Source: Kiritimatiellia bacterium
GTDB taxonomy: Bacteria > Verrucomicrobiota > Kiritimatiellia > RFP12 > DVOR01
Reading direction: 5' to 3'
Assembly (NCBI GenBank): GCA_017457555.1
Contig: JAFTHG010000256.1
Span: forward strand, 1 to 15,060
DNA length: 15,060 nucleotides
In this document: positions 7,004 to 14,654 of the stretch, piece after piece
How the letters are laid out: every line of letters starts with the position of its first letter
How positions within the stretch are numbered: position 1 is the first letter of the stretch
Notes under the pieces: model-generated
Told to the model about the DNA's origin: nothing
Seen by the model: the letters and a program-made list of their open reading frames with translations, nothing else
The model's database searches: none
Position numbers and translations under genes: made by a program

Positions 7004-7669
7004 ATGACCGCAGCCATGTTACGTTTATGTCAGAATAAACCGCTTTGGGAACGTGCCGCCTCCTTTTTATGGGACACCTTGCATTGGGTTCATCCGCAAC
7101 GCCTCTCCCAACTCGTTCCGGAAATGCCACTCTCGTTTGAAAAAGCTTCGCCACGCCTCCAACGATTTGCCTTCGTACGGCTCGGCATTACATCCTGCAT
7201 TCACCCCTTTCCTGTAGATGATGGCAGCCGTTTTCTGCTGTTGGACGAAGTCATCCTGCGACAACTCGCCCTGTGGTTGGGCGCATTGGCGTATACACGT
7301 CCATTGCGATCGGTCATGAAAGGCGATGATGTGCGTCACCTGAAAACAGCGTTCCCCGGCATCTATCCGGAGGTATTACACGAATTAGGCTGGTTTCTTC
7401 CAGATTTACCACGCCTGCAAGCTGTGGTAAAAGATGACGCCCTTCCCTCTCCCGATGCCCTGGAACAGACCGGATGGCAACTCTTATTTGCCCACCTTTC
7501 CCATTTGCCAGAGGCGTTAATACATCGCTTTCGCTTGCGTTTTCCGCTGGAGATGGATACTTGTTGGCACATCTTTCCCCTGTGGCAAACATCACCAGAA
7601 CACATCGTTTTGTTGCAACGGCTGCTGAAACGCATCTCTCTGGGAGGATATGACCTGTGTTGTTGTTGA
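7004..7669 (+). CDS. sctK: SctK sorting-platform protein (YscK/OrgA-type)
   Basis: SctK is a cytoplasmic protein that links the SctQ pods of the sorting platform to SctD and the inner ring. This 221-residue protein lies between sctJ and sctL, where yscK and pscK lie. The central segment (FLLLDEVILRQLALWLGALA at about residues 77-96, then RPLRSVMKGDDVRHLKTAFP) matches the most conserved part of YscK-type proteins, a Leu-rich stretch ending in G-A, followed by a conserved R and a G-x-x-V-x-x-L-K pattern. No membrane span is seen. The ATG at 7004 is four bases after the sctJ stop; a second in-frame Met is four codons on. The end overlaps sctL by 13 bases. It is only weakly conserved in sequence, so position carries part of the call. 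Confidence 0.85.
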   Translation: MTAAMLRLCQNKPLWERAASFLWDTLHWVHPQRLSQLVPEMPLSFEKASPRLQRFAFVRLGITSCIHPFPVDDGSRFLLLDEVILRQLALWLGALAYTRPLRSVMKGDDVRHLKTAFPGIYPEVLHELGWFLPDLPRLQAVVKDDALPSPDALEQTGWQLLFAHLSHLPEALIHRFRLRFPLEMDTCWHIFPLWQTSPEHIVLLQRLLKRISLGGYDLCCC

Positions 7670-8277
7670 ACGAACCCTCTCTTACCATTCGTGCATCCGG
7701 GCGATTGGTGAAAGCTGCTGAACGCCAATGGCTTCGGGATGCTGACGCCGTGATGAAGGCCGCACAAACAGCTGCGGAGCAAATTCGGGCTGAAGCCAAA
7801 GCCGTGCGTCAACAGGCCTCCGAGGCAGGATATGCCCAAGGCTTGGCCGATGCCGCCCAGGAAATCGCCACTCTTCAGGTGCATTGGCAGCGGGAGCAAG
7901 CCCTTTTCCGAAAATCTGTGCTGACCTCTCTGACACACATCGTTGCCACTGCGGTGCGGCAGTACATGGGATTGCAACCTGATGAAGCGGTGTTGGCGGC
8001 ACAAATCCGTCAGGCATGGACCGTGGTGGGACAAGATCAGCAGCGACTTTCATTGCGCGTGTCTCCGGATCAGTACGTTCCGTGCTGCGATCAGGTACAC
8101 CATTGGCTGACAGACTATCCGGCTCTGGAACACATTGACATCCGAGAAGACGCCACACTTCCGCCAAAAACATGCGCGATCGGCTCTCCGGCAGGTTGGG
8201 TAACACTCTCATCAGATGCCCAAATGGCCGCCTTGGAGCGCGCGCTTCAAACGCTTTTTCAGGATTTTCCAGTATGA
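7657..8277 (+). CDS. sctL: SctL ATPase stator/regulator (YscL, FliH homologue)
   Basis: SctL forms the spokes that carry the SctN ATPase and connect it to SctQ, and it restrains ATPase activity. The 206 residues show the FliH/YscL layout: a short N-terminal tail, a long Ala/Gln/Glu-rich helix (residues about 18-100, with AAEQIRAEAKAVRQQASEAG and a GYAQGLADA turn typical of the family), and a C-terminal E-subunit-like domain ending in SSDAQMAALERALQTLF. I start at the GTG at 7657 because GGGAGGA at 7642-7648 lies eight bases upstream; the four codons after Met are Leu, Leu, Leu and Asn. The start overlaps the sctK end by 13 bases, and the end overlaps the sctN start as ATGA, which suggests translational coupling of stator and ATPase. 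Confidence 0.92.
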   Translation: MLLLNEPSLTIRASGRLVKAAERQWLRDADAVMKAAQTAAEQIRAEAKAVRQQASEAGYAQGLADAAQEIATLQVHWQREQALFRKSVLTSLTHIVATAVRQYMGLQPDEAVLAAQIRQAWTVVGQDQQRLSLRVSPDQYVPCCDQVHHWLTDYPALEHIDIREDATLPPKTCAIGSPAGWVTLSSDAQMAALERALQTLFQDFPV

Positions 8278-9602
8278 CCGCCACGCTCACCGACCTTCTT
8301 CCCGCCCTTCAAACTGCGGTGAATGCTCCCTGCCCTGTACCTGTGCACGGTCGAGTTACACAAGTCCTTGGCACGGTCATCCATGCCATTGTCCCGGGAG
8401 TGCGTCTGGGTGAAATCTGCTTTTTGCAACAACCCGGGCGATCTGAGCGTTCTGTCGCAGAGGTCATTGGATTTCGTCACGAAACCGTACTGCTGACAGC
8501 CTTGGGGGATTTACAGGGCATTTCCACCGAAACAGAGGTGTGGCCAACCCATCAATCACTGATGATCCCTGTAGGTGACGCCCTGCTTGGACGGATCATT
8601 GATGGTTTCGGAAATCCATTGGATGACGCTCCTGATGCAGCCATCGCCGCATTACCGCACGTACCGCTGACGGCTTCCCCTTGCAATCCGCTGAAACGGC
8701 GCCGCATTACCACTCCGCTCACGCTGGGTGTGCGGGCACTTGACACAGCTTTAACGTGCGGTGAAGGTCAGCGATTGGGCATCTTTGCAGCTGCAGGTGT
8801 TGGCAAATCTACCCTCTTGGCGCAAATCATGCGCCACACACAGGCCGACATTACGGTTTTGGCGCTGATTGGTGAGCGTGGCCGAGAGGTCAGAGAGTTT
8901 ATTGAACAGGATCTTGGCGCGGATGGATTACGCCGGGCTGTCGTTGTAGTCGCAACGTCTGACCGTCCGGCAATGGAGCGTGTTACCGCCGCCTACACCG
9001 CCACTGCCATTGCCGAGGCGTTCCGAGATTGCGGCAAACGCGTCCTGCTTCTCATGGATTCTGTTACACGCCTTGCCCGAGCTCGGCGGGATATCGGGTT
9101 GGCCGCCGGCGAACCGCCCGTGCGTCGTGGCTTTACACCCTCTGTCTTTGCCGAGTTACCCCGTTTGATGGAGCGTGCAGGAAATGGCGAAACGGGATCC
9201 ATTACGGCTCTCTATACGGTGCTGGTTGAAGGAGATGATAAAGAAGATCCCATTGCAGAAGAGGTCAAATCCATCTTAGATGGCCACATTGTGCTCTCCG
9301 ATACGCTGGCAGCGCGTGGCCATTACCCGGCGATTGATGTGCTTCGCAGTGTCAGCCGCTGCCAACCTGCATTGATTGATCCATCACAACAGGCTCTCGT
9401 ACGGCGCTTACGTCTTCTGCTTTCGGAATATGATGCGGTGGAACTCCTGCTCAAACTGGGCGAATATCAACTCGGAAGCCGCCCATCGGCAGATGATGCC
9501 ATTGCGCATATTGACCGGATAAACGCCTTCCTGCAACAGCCCTTTACGTGCGCTACCGATGCACCTGCGGCGTGGGCTGCCTTGAAGGAGGCTTTGGCAT
9601 GA
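8274..9602 (+). CDS. sctN: SctN T3SS ATPase (YscN, FliI homologue)
   Basis: SctN is the hexameric ATPase of the sorting platform; it strips chaperones and helps unfold substrates. The 442-residue product has all the marks of the FliI/F1-beta group. There is an N-terminal beta-barrel domain. The Walker A is AAAGVGKST at residues 172-180, with Lys178. The catalytic Glu is in IGERGRE (Glu201). The Walker B is LLLMD ending at Asp262, followed by SVTRLARARR, and the family signature PAIDVLRSVSR is at 352-362. The frame is open upstream from 8172, but the ATG at 8274 overlaps the sctL stop as ATGA and gives the usual N-terminus. A strong AAGGAGG at 9585-9591 near its end serves the next gene. The first Gly of the usual AGSGVGKST loop is Ala here, which the P-loop pattern tolerates. 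The flagellar alternative is ruled out by the neighbours. Confidence 0.98.
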   Translation: MTATLTDLLPALQTAVNAPCPVPVHGRVTQVLGTVIHAIVPGVRLGEICFLQQPGRSERSVAEVIGFRHETVLLTALGDLQGISTETEVWPTHQSLMIPVGDALLGRIIDGFGNPLDDAPDAAIAALPHVPLTASPCNPLKRRRITTPLTLGVRALDTALTCGEGQRLGIFAAAGVGKSTLLAQIMRHTQADITVLALIGERGREVREFIEQDLGADGLRRAVVVVATSDRPAMERVTAAYTATAIAEAFRDCGKRVLLLMDSVTRLARARRDIGLAAGEPPVRRGFTPSVFAELPRLMERAGNGETGSITALYTVLVEGDDKEDPIAEEVKSILDGHIVLSDTLAARGHYPAIDVLRSVSRCQPALIDPSQQALVRRLRLLLSEYDAVELLLKLGEYQLGSRPSADDAIAHIDRINAFLQQPFTCATDAPAAWAALKEALA

Positions 9603-10090
9603 TGGCAAAAGGCCTGCAACAGATTCAACAGGTTCGCACAGTACAGGAACATCGCGCCGAACGTGCCCTGCAAACTGCTGTACACGTCTTCACAGAGCAG
9701 CAGCGTATGGTCGCAGACTGCCATCAACGGTTACACGCCTTTCGCCAACGTGCCGCACGTCATCGACTGCGGTTGGATCGTCTGTCGCATCAAGTGGTGC
9801 TGACAAGTGCCATGTTGCTACGTCTGCGGCATCACATTTCCCGATTGAATGCCAATGACACTGCGCTCTGCGAAGCGCTGCGGTTGGCAGAAGAAGCTGC
9901 ACAACGTGCCGAAACTGAGGTAACCTCTGCGCGGCAGGCGTGGCGGTCTGCCTTTGGTGCGCGGTTGAAAATGGATGAGGCTGTCACCCATCACACGCGC
10001 CATGAGCGGCAGGATGCTTCCAGCATTGAAGCGACACGAAGTGAAGAGACGTTTTTAATGGGAAGTCACCCGAATGCAACCTTTGATTGA
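9599..10090 (+). CDS. sctO: SctO stalk protein (YscO, FliJ-like coiled coil)
   Basis: SctO is the two-helix stalk that inserts into the SctN hexamer and touches SctV, similar to F1-gamma. The 163-residue product is predicted as one long antiparallel coiled coil: helix one about residues 3-60 (QQIQQVRTVQEHRAERALQT onward) and helix two about 62-125. It is rich in Arg, His, Gln and Ala and has almost no hydrophobic core outside heptads. The C-terminus (about 130-163) looks unstructured. ATG codons at 9599 and 9602 are both in frame; the first overlaps the sctN stop and has AAGGAG at 9585-9590 eight bases upstream. Position between sctN and sctP is the normal N-O-P order, which supports the name, since sequence identity in this family is low. 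Confidence 0.85.
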   Translation: MMAKGLQQIQQVRTVQEHRAERALQTAVHVFTEQQRMVADCHQRLHAFRQRAARHRLRLDRLSHQVVLTSAMLLRLRHHISRLNANDTALCEALRLAEEAAQRAETEVTSARQAWRSAFGARLKMDEAVTHHTRHERQDASSIEATRSEETFLMGSHPNATFD

Positions 10091-10841
10091 GTTGTTACCG
10101 ATTGGCATCAAACGCGCCGCACTCTCCGCTGCCCGTTCAGAGAAAACAACCTCCCAAACCGTGGAAATCGGGGTCATCAATCGTTTTCAGTCGGCATTAA
10201 CAGGATCTTCTCTGTCGGTGGTACCACCCTCATCAGCCATACAAAGCGGAGAGAAATCACAGACAATTCCCTGTAACGCATGCGCTGAAAAAGCGTTTAT
10301 CCCATCGATGACCATTGACACCAAAAGCATCATCCCACAGGGAAACACCCCACGCGCTACCGATTTGGACGTGCCACAGGACGGTAAAACCGGAGATGCG
10401 CCTGTGATGTTTGACGGCTCAATCCCTCTTAAAGCGCAGGACCTCCCCACCGGCTGCCTTCCGGAAACAGTGATGCTTCACACCGCAGTGGAGAAAACCA
10501 ATGCTTCCTCTCCTCCTACTTCACCGCTGACCGAAGCTGCTGATCGCGTGGCAATGGAGGTCTTTCATGTGCTTAATCGCAAGGATCACGCTCAAGAGGT
10601 GCGGCTTTTTTTGAAACCAGAGGTGCTTTCTGGAGCAGAGGTGCACATCCGTGTGACCCATCATCGGTTGGAAGTGCGCTTTATGCCGCCCGATGTTGGT
10701 GCAGAAACGCTACTCCTTCAAGGACGCCAGCAGTTGGAAAACCGCTTGAAGGCGCGCACACCCTTTGCAGATGTGCATATCTCTGTGCAATTAAGATTGC
10801 GTCGAAGCGGCAAGCAGTCGTTCACAGAGGCGGCGGGTTAA
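10074..10841 (+). CDS. sctP: SctP needle-length ruler and substrate switch (YscP/FliK-type)
   Basis: SctP is secreted during needle growth, measures length, and through its C-terminal T3S4 domain acts on SctU to switch export from needle to later substrates. The product has 255 residues. Residues 1-165 are Ser, Thr, Pro and Ala-rich with little predicted order, as in rulers. Residues about 165-245 form a compact alpha/beta domain (EVRLFLKPEVLSGAEVHIRV, then LEVRFMPPDVGAETLLLQGR and a QQLENRL helix), similar in plan to the FliK and YscP C-terminal domains. The ATG at 10074 lies 17 bases inside the end of sctO with only a weak GGAAG upstream, so coupled translation is likely. It is much shorter than YscP (about 515 residues). 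The name rests on the C-terminal pattern and on position between O and Q. Confidence 0.82.
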   Translation: MQPLIELLPIGIKRAALSAARSEKTTSQTVEIGVINRFQSALTGSSLSVVPPSSAIQSGEKSQTIPCNACAEKAFIPSMTIDTKSIIPQGNTPRATDLDVPQDGKTGDAPVMFDGSIPLKAQDLPTGCLPETVMLHTAVEKTNASSPPTSPLTEAADRVAMEVFHVLNRKDHAQEVRLFLKPEVLSGAEVHIRVTHHRLEVRFMPPDVGAETLLLQGRQQLENRLKARTPFADVHISVQLRLRRSGKQSFTEAAG

Positions 10842-10865
10842 GTGGGATCTGCGGAGGAGAATGAG

Positions 10866-11846
10866 ATGACTGAGCACGCCCTTGCGATGTTAATCCCGGC
10901 GATTCAGGCAATGTCCCCGGAGGAAAAGGTTTGCTGTTCGGCATGGCACTGGCAGGATCAAGCCACCATTTCCTCCGGCACACTTGAAACACACACCGAA
11001 AAACCCGACGAGCTCCTCTGGTTTTCCTTTCGGGCTGGCATAGAAGAGAGCCTTCTCGGCATCCCAAATACGCCGCTTTTTCCAACGCTTCACCGCCTCT
11101 TTTCAGCCCGTCAAACACTACCAGACGAACTTCTTTCTGCCCTTTTTGAAGAGGAATGCGCGCCCTTTTTGACCTGTTTAGGCCGTGCTTTAGGCGCGAC
11201 CATCCGGTTGGAACGCTGTTCCACTCCGCCCCCTCCAGACACAACGTCGCTCTGGTATGGCAGTTGGCGTGCACCCTCTTCTGCCGACACGATGCCCTTC
11301 TGTTTGGTTCTCTGCATTCCTTTCGCCCAACAGTTGGCATCGATCGGCACCTTTTCTTTAGCTCATCCGGTCTTTGCGGACACCCACCTTCACGCCACCG
11401 TTGAATTGGCGCGTTTCCCATTACCGCTCACAGACCGCGCAAATCTCGCCAATGGCGATGCACTTCTCTTGCCGGAGTGGTCGGCATCACCACACGGGCA
11501 ACGCCCACTTCTGGTGATTGAACGCGCCATTGCCGTGCCTCTGGAGCGGACACCCGAGGGCGATTGGCAGCCACATGGAGCCTGTACGCCATGGATGCCA
11601 CCGGAAGAAACGGACGTTGTGGTGGAGATGGGCGCTGCTTTTACCGTGACGCTTCATCAGATGGCCACGTGGTTACACCCGGATCCGCGGCCAAAGACGC
11701 TCTGGGTGCCGCATCCTGAAACCGTACGTCTGGTGGGAAGCCGTGGGCTTTTGGCGTGGGGACAGATGACCCGAATCGATAGCACACCGGCTTTTGATAT
11801 TGAGGGCGTTGAAGAGGAGAAATCACATGAGTGCCTTTGCGGATAA
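10866..11846 (+). CDS. sctQ: SctQ sorting-platform (C-ring) protein with C-terminal SpoA domain
   Basis: SctQ forms the pods of the cytoplasmic sorting platform that select substrates and bind SctL and SctK. The product is 326 residues from ATG 10866, which I prefer to the GTG at 10842 because GGAGGAG at 10854-10860 lies just upstream. The N-terminal two thirds are poorly conserved. The last 80 residues are a clear SpoA (FliN/YscQ-type) domain: TDVVVEMGAAFTVTLHQM, then KTLWVPHPETVRLVGSRGLL and AWGQMTRIDSTPAFDIE. Many SctQ genes also make a separate C-terminal SpoA fragment from an internal start. Here an ATG at 11595 in frame would give 83 residues, but its upstream GGAG is poorly spaced. The end overlaps sctR by 20 bases. 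Confidence 0.92.
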   Translation: MTEHALAMLIPAIQAMSPEEKVCCSAWHWQDQATISSGTLETHTEKPDELLWFSFRAGIEESLLGIPNTPLFPTLHRLFSARQTLPDELLSALFEEECAPFLTCLGRALGATIRLERCSTPPPPDTTSLWYGSWRAPSSADTMPFCLVLCIPFAQQLASIGTFSLAHPVFADTHLHATVELARFPLPLTDRANLANGDALLLPEWSASPHGQRPLLVIERAIAVPLERTPEGDWQPHGACTPWMPPEETDVVVEMGAAFTVTLHQMATWLHPDPRPKTLWVPHPETVRLVGSRGLLAWGQMTRIDSTPAFDIEGVEEEKSHECLCG

Positions 11847-12489
11847 TCCCTTTCAATTGATTCTCCTTCTGGTGGGGATGAGCCTCCTGCCCTTTGCCGC
11901 CATGGTGGGCACCAGTTATTTGAAACTGACGGTTGTTCTGGCGTTGGTCCGCAATGCGCTCGGCATTCAGTCCATTCCTTCTAATATGGTTATCAATGCA
12001 TTAGCCCTTATTTTGACCTTTTTTATCATGGCTCCCCATGTTCAACAAGCGTGGGACATCTTGCAACAACCTCCGGAATCCGCGACGCCTGAGGCCCCCA
12101 TTCCGATGGAAACGCTGGCCGCTGCTGCCGAACCCTTCCGCGATTTTCTGCGTCACCATGCCACCGAACGCGACCGGGTCTTTTTCACACGCACCGCCGA
12201 ACGCCTCTGGGCGACACCATCTTCCACCCCACACGTCAATCCGGAGAGTTTCTTTATCCTCTTGCCGGCCTTTACTGTGTCGGAGCTGACGCGTGCTTTC
12301 CAGATTGGCTTTTTGATTTACCTGCCCTTCATTGTGATTGACCTTATTATCTCCAATCTGCTTTTAGCGATGGGGATGATGATGGTTTCGCCCGTAACAA
12401 TTTCGCTTCCCTTTAAGCTGTTACTCTTTGTTATGGTCAGCGGATGGACCCGTTTGATTCAGGGTTTGGTGCAGGGTTATCTGCAATAA
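11827..12489 (+). CDS. sctR: SctR export-gate core protein (YscR/FliP family)
   Basis: SctR forms five of the subunits at the heart of the export channel. The 220 residues contain the family's conserved first half (TSYLKLTVVLALVRNALGIQ near 29-48, PSNMVINALALILTFF near 51-66) and second half (LLPAFTVSELTRAFQIGFLI near 145-164, then PFIVIDLIISNLLLAMGMMM). About four hydrophobic segments lie at 10-27, 52-68, 160-187 and 191-213. Between them is a hydrophilic loop, residues 75-140, rich in Pro, Ala, Glu and Arg. I take the ATG at 11827 with GGAGA at 11816-11820; the frame is open from 11794. It overlaps the sctQ end by 20 bases and is followed by sctS after 13 bases. Conservation is high, and only the neighbours separate it from flagellar FliP. 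Confidence 0.98.
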   Translation: MSAFADNPFQLILLLVGMSLLPFAAMVGTSYLKLTVVLALVRNALGIQSIPSNMVINALALILTFFIMAPHVQQAWDILQQPPESATPEAPIPMETLAAAAEPFRDFLRHHATERDRVFFTRTAERLWATPSSTPHVNPESFFILLPAFTVSELTRAFQIGFLIYLPFIVIDLIISNLLLAMGMMMVSPVTISLPFKLLLFVMVSGWTRLIQGLVQGYLQ

Positions 12490-12502
12490 GGAGGCGTTGC
12501 CG

Positions 12503-12772
12503 ATGCAGGATCAACTGGTTGAGTATGCACAGACAGCTCTATGGCTGACGCTTCGGCTCTCACTTGTGCCGATTGTGGTTGCGACCGTGGTCGGTCTGGT
12601 GGTGAGTCTGCTCCAGGCGCTCACGCAAATTCAGGAGCAAACGCTGGGCTTTGCGGTCAAACTCATCGCACTCTCCATCACGCTCCTGCTGATGGCGCGT
12701 TGGATGGGGAGCGAATTACTGCTCTTTACGCAAGAACTCTTCCTGCGCTTCCCCCAACTCACCCAAGGATAA
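12503..12772 (+). CDS. sctS: SctS export-gate protein (YscS/FliQ family)
   Basis: SctS is a small hydrophobic protein, four copies of which pack around the SctR-SctT core. The 89 residues have two hydrophobic helices, about 16-40 and 48-72, separated by the family's strongly conserved loop LLQALTQIQEQTLGF (residues 34-48). The ATG at 12503 follows AAGGAGG at 12488-12494 with an eight-base spacer, so it is preferred to a TTG at 12497. It is separated from sctT by six bases. Length and motif are normal for the family, and I see nothing odd in it. Confidence 0.98.
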   Translation: MQDQLVEYAQTALWLTLRLSLVPIVVATVVGLVVSLLQALTQIQEQTLGFAVKLIALSITLLLMARWMGSELLLFTQELFLRFPQLTQG

Positions 12773-12778
12773 GGGCCT

Positions 12779-13567
12779 GTGTCTTACGAAACCTTTGGTC
12801 TTTGGCTGGCGGCAACGGCCCTGAGTGCCATCCGGATCACCTGTGCCGTGCGGCTCTGTCCGGCCTTTTCTGAAAGTCTGCTTACAGGAATGGCGCGGCA
12901 TCTCGTCATTTTGGTGCTGACACTGATGGTCGTCCCCATGGTCAAAGCCCAGTGGAACGCCCTGCCTTCCGGCCCAATGTGGGCATTTCTGGCCGTAAAA
13001 GAGGCTGTTTTAGGCACGTGTTTCGGCTTTTTGGCCGCCATTCCCTTTCGCGTTATTGAAGTGGCGGGCAATCTGATGGATAATCAACGTGGCGCCACGA
13101 TGGGCGAAATCTTCTCACCAATGAGCGAATCCCAGGCTGCACCCTTGGCAGAATTTCTGACCCAGTGCTGGATTGCGCTCTTCTACCTCAGTGGTGCCGT
13201 CCTCCTCTTCCTGACGGCACTCTTTGAGAGTTACCGCCTCTTTCCGGTTGTTTCCGGGATTCAATTCACCGCCGCATTACCGCAATTAGCACTCGGTAGC
13301 GTTGATGCGCTCATGGGACTGGCCGTCATCATCAGTGCTCCGGTAATCATTGTCATGGTCCTTGCCACGCTTGGATTAGGCCTCGTCAACCGTTCCGCAC
13401 CGCAGCTCAATGTCTTTTTCCTCTCCATGCCAATCAAGAGTGCGCTGGGAATCCTGGTGCTCATCCTCTCCCTGCGCCTGATGATGGATCGCCTCTTCGG
13501 TGAAAGTTTGGGCGAACTCCTGCAAACCCTCTCCCAATGGATTCAGACAGAGGCATCCAATGGCTGA
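12779..13567 (+). CDS. sctT: SctT export-gate protein (YscT/FliR family)
   Basis: SctT is the single FliR-like subunit of the export core. The 262 residues form several membrane helices, roughly 5-30, 38-55, 68-88, 124-145, 175-200 and 208-232. Family motifs are visible: LSAIRITCAVRLCPAFSE near residues 15-32, the conserved GNLMDNQRGATMGEIFSP segment at about 98-115, and a late SAPQLNVFFLSMPIKSALG segment near 207-225, which corresponds to the conserved P-x-x-N-V-F-x-x-x-x-P-I-K of FliR and SctT. The start is GTG at 12779 with AAGGG at 12771-12775 only three bases upstream, so the site is cramped; an earlier AAGGA at 12765-12769 is at nine bases. The stop overlaps the sctU start by eight bases. 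Confidence 0.97.
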   Translation: MSYETFGLWLAATALSAIRITCAVRLCPAFSESLLTGMARHLVILVLTLMVVPMVKAQWNALPSGPMWAFLAVKEAVLGTCFGFLAAIPFRVIEVAGNLMDNQRGATMGEIFSPMSESQAAPLAEFLTQCWIALFYLSGAVLLFLTALFESYRLFPVVSGIQFTAALPQLALGSVDALMGLAVIISAPVIIVMVLATLGLGLVNRSAPQLNVFFLSMPIKSALGILVLILSLRLMMDRLFGESLGELLQTLSQWIQTEASNG

Positions 13568-14654
13568 AAGCGTTGCCGAAAAGACTGAACAACCCACCGC
13601 CAAACGGTTGCAAGAAGCCCGGGAAAAGGGACAGGTCGCCCTCTCCAAAGAAATCGTTTCCGCCGCACTTTTGGCTGTCCTCTCTGTAGTAAGCGGCCTC
13701 CTGTTGCTCCGCCTTGCCACCGACATCCGGGACGTTATCCACGCTTTAGGCACCCTTAATCTAACAGACTTCACCACCGCCCTCCATCAAATCGGCTTCA
13801 AAGTCCTGCGACTCTTTGCCATCCAAACCCTCATCCTCTGCGCCTTTGTCTGCGGAACCGCCATCCTCTTTCACCTCCTTCAAACCGGTTTGCTCTGGAC
13901 TATTGAGCCCCTGAAACCCCAATTCAGCAAACTGAATCCGGCAGAAGGCCTCAAACGTCTCTGTTCTGTACGCAACGGCTTTGAGTTTCTCAAAAACACC
14001 TTTAAAGTGCTCTTTCTCTCCTGCCTCCTCTATCGTTTGATTGAAACCTCCCTTCCCAACCTCCTCACCTGCTGCTATGGCACACTCGCCGACCTCCAGC
14101 CTGTAATCCGACACGTCTTCAAACGCCTCACCCTTGTCACCCTCTCCGGCTACGCCCTGATTGCACTCATCGACTGGTTCTTTCAGAAACGCCACCACCG
14201 CCGCCAACTCATGATGACCAAAGCCGAAGTCAAACGCGAAATGAAAGAAATGGAAATCTCGCAGGAAATCCGCCGTGCCCAACGTACCTTTGCCCAGGAA
14301 ATCATCCAGCAGCCCCTCCTGCGCCAAGGCATCAAACGCGCCACCGTCATCGTCACCAACCCCACTCACATCGCCGTTGGCCTACGCTACGTCCCGGAAG
14401 AAACGCCCCTGCCCCAAGTCACTGTCATGGGAGTAGACCGCGTCGCCGCCATCATTCGTCGCATCGCCGCCGAAGAAAACATCCCCCTTGTTGAACGCGT
14501 CCCCCTCGCCCGCGCACTCTATGCCTGCACCGCCGTTGACGACTACATCCCCGAAACCCTCATCGAACCCGTCGCCGAAGTCCTCAAATGGGTTAACGAA
14601 CTCGCCCAAGCCCAGCGCGAAGCAGAAGAATTAGAGCAAGTTACCCTGGACTAA
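13560..14654 (+). CDS. sctU: SctU autocleaving export switch protein (YscU/FlhB family)
   Basis: SctU has an N-terminal membrane domain wrapping the SctRST core and a cytoplasmic domain that cleaves itself and takes part in switching substrate class. The product is 364 residues. The N-terminal cytoplasmic motif EKTEQPTAKRLQEAREKGQV is at 7-26, followed by about four membrane segments up to residue 215. A basic linker (MTKAEVKREMKEMEISQEIR) leads to the autocleavage motif NPTH at residues 267-270, so the catalytic Asn is Asn267. The C-terminal domain (MGVDRVAAIIRRIAAEENIP, then LARALYACTAVDDYIPETLI) is normal. The frame is open from 13500, but ATG 13560 gives the standard start and overlaps sctT by eight bases. 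Its codons end in C far more often than in sctV, and the coding strand is strongly C over G. It is the last gene of the cluster. Confidence 0.98.
   Translation: MAESVAEKTEQPTAKRLQEAREKGQVALSKEIVSAALLAVLSVVSGLLLLRLATDIRDVIHALGTLNLTDFTTALHQIGFKVLRLFAIQTLILCAFVCGTAILFHLLQTGLLWTIEPLKPQFSKLNPAEGLKRLCSVRNGFEFLKNTFKVLFLSCLLYRLIETSLPNLLTCCYGTLADLQPVIRHVFKRLTLVTLSGYALIALIDWFFQKRHHRRQLMMTKAEVKREMKEMEISQEIRRAQRTFAQEIIQQPLLRQGIKRATVIVTNPTHIAVGLRYVPEETPLPQVTVMGVDRVAAIIRRIAAEENIPLVERVPLARALYACTAVDDYIPETLIEPVAEVLKWVNELAQAQREAEELEQVTLD

Noticed and set aside
7363..8034. 223-residue open frame on the - strand under sctK and sctL
   Set aside because: Composition is rich in Cys, His, Arg and Ser with no domain pattern, and both + strand genes there have good starts and family features.
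8172..8273. N-terminal extension of SctN back to 8172
   Set aside because: The 34 extra residues lie wholly inside sctL and read as out-of-frame sequence, while ATG 8274 overlaps the sctL stop and gives a normal SctN N-terminus.
10842..10865. GTG at 10842 as the sctQ start
   Set aside because: The GTG directly follows the sctP stop with no ribosome binding site, and the eight extra residues (MGSAEENE) are encoded by the ribosome binding region of the ATG at 10866.
10822..11421. 199-residue open frame on the - strand under sctQ
   Set aside because: Arg, Cys and Pro-rich sequence typical of antisense reading; the + strand SctQ has a good start and a clear C-terminal SpoA domain.
13761..14369. 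202-residue open frame on the - strand under sctU, rich in Gly, Asp, Phe and Glu
   Set aside because: It is the shadow of C-ending codons in sctU. The + strand frame carries the full SctU motif set including NPTH, while this frame shows no domain and odd composition.
1463..14654. Reading the locus as a flagellar export system (FlhA, FliI, FliP, FliQ, FliR, FlhB)
   Set aside because: There is a lipoprotein SctJ instead of FliF, a needle subunit, SctD, SctK and an E-F-G triad, and no hook, rod or flagellin gene.
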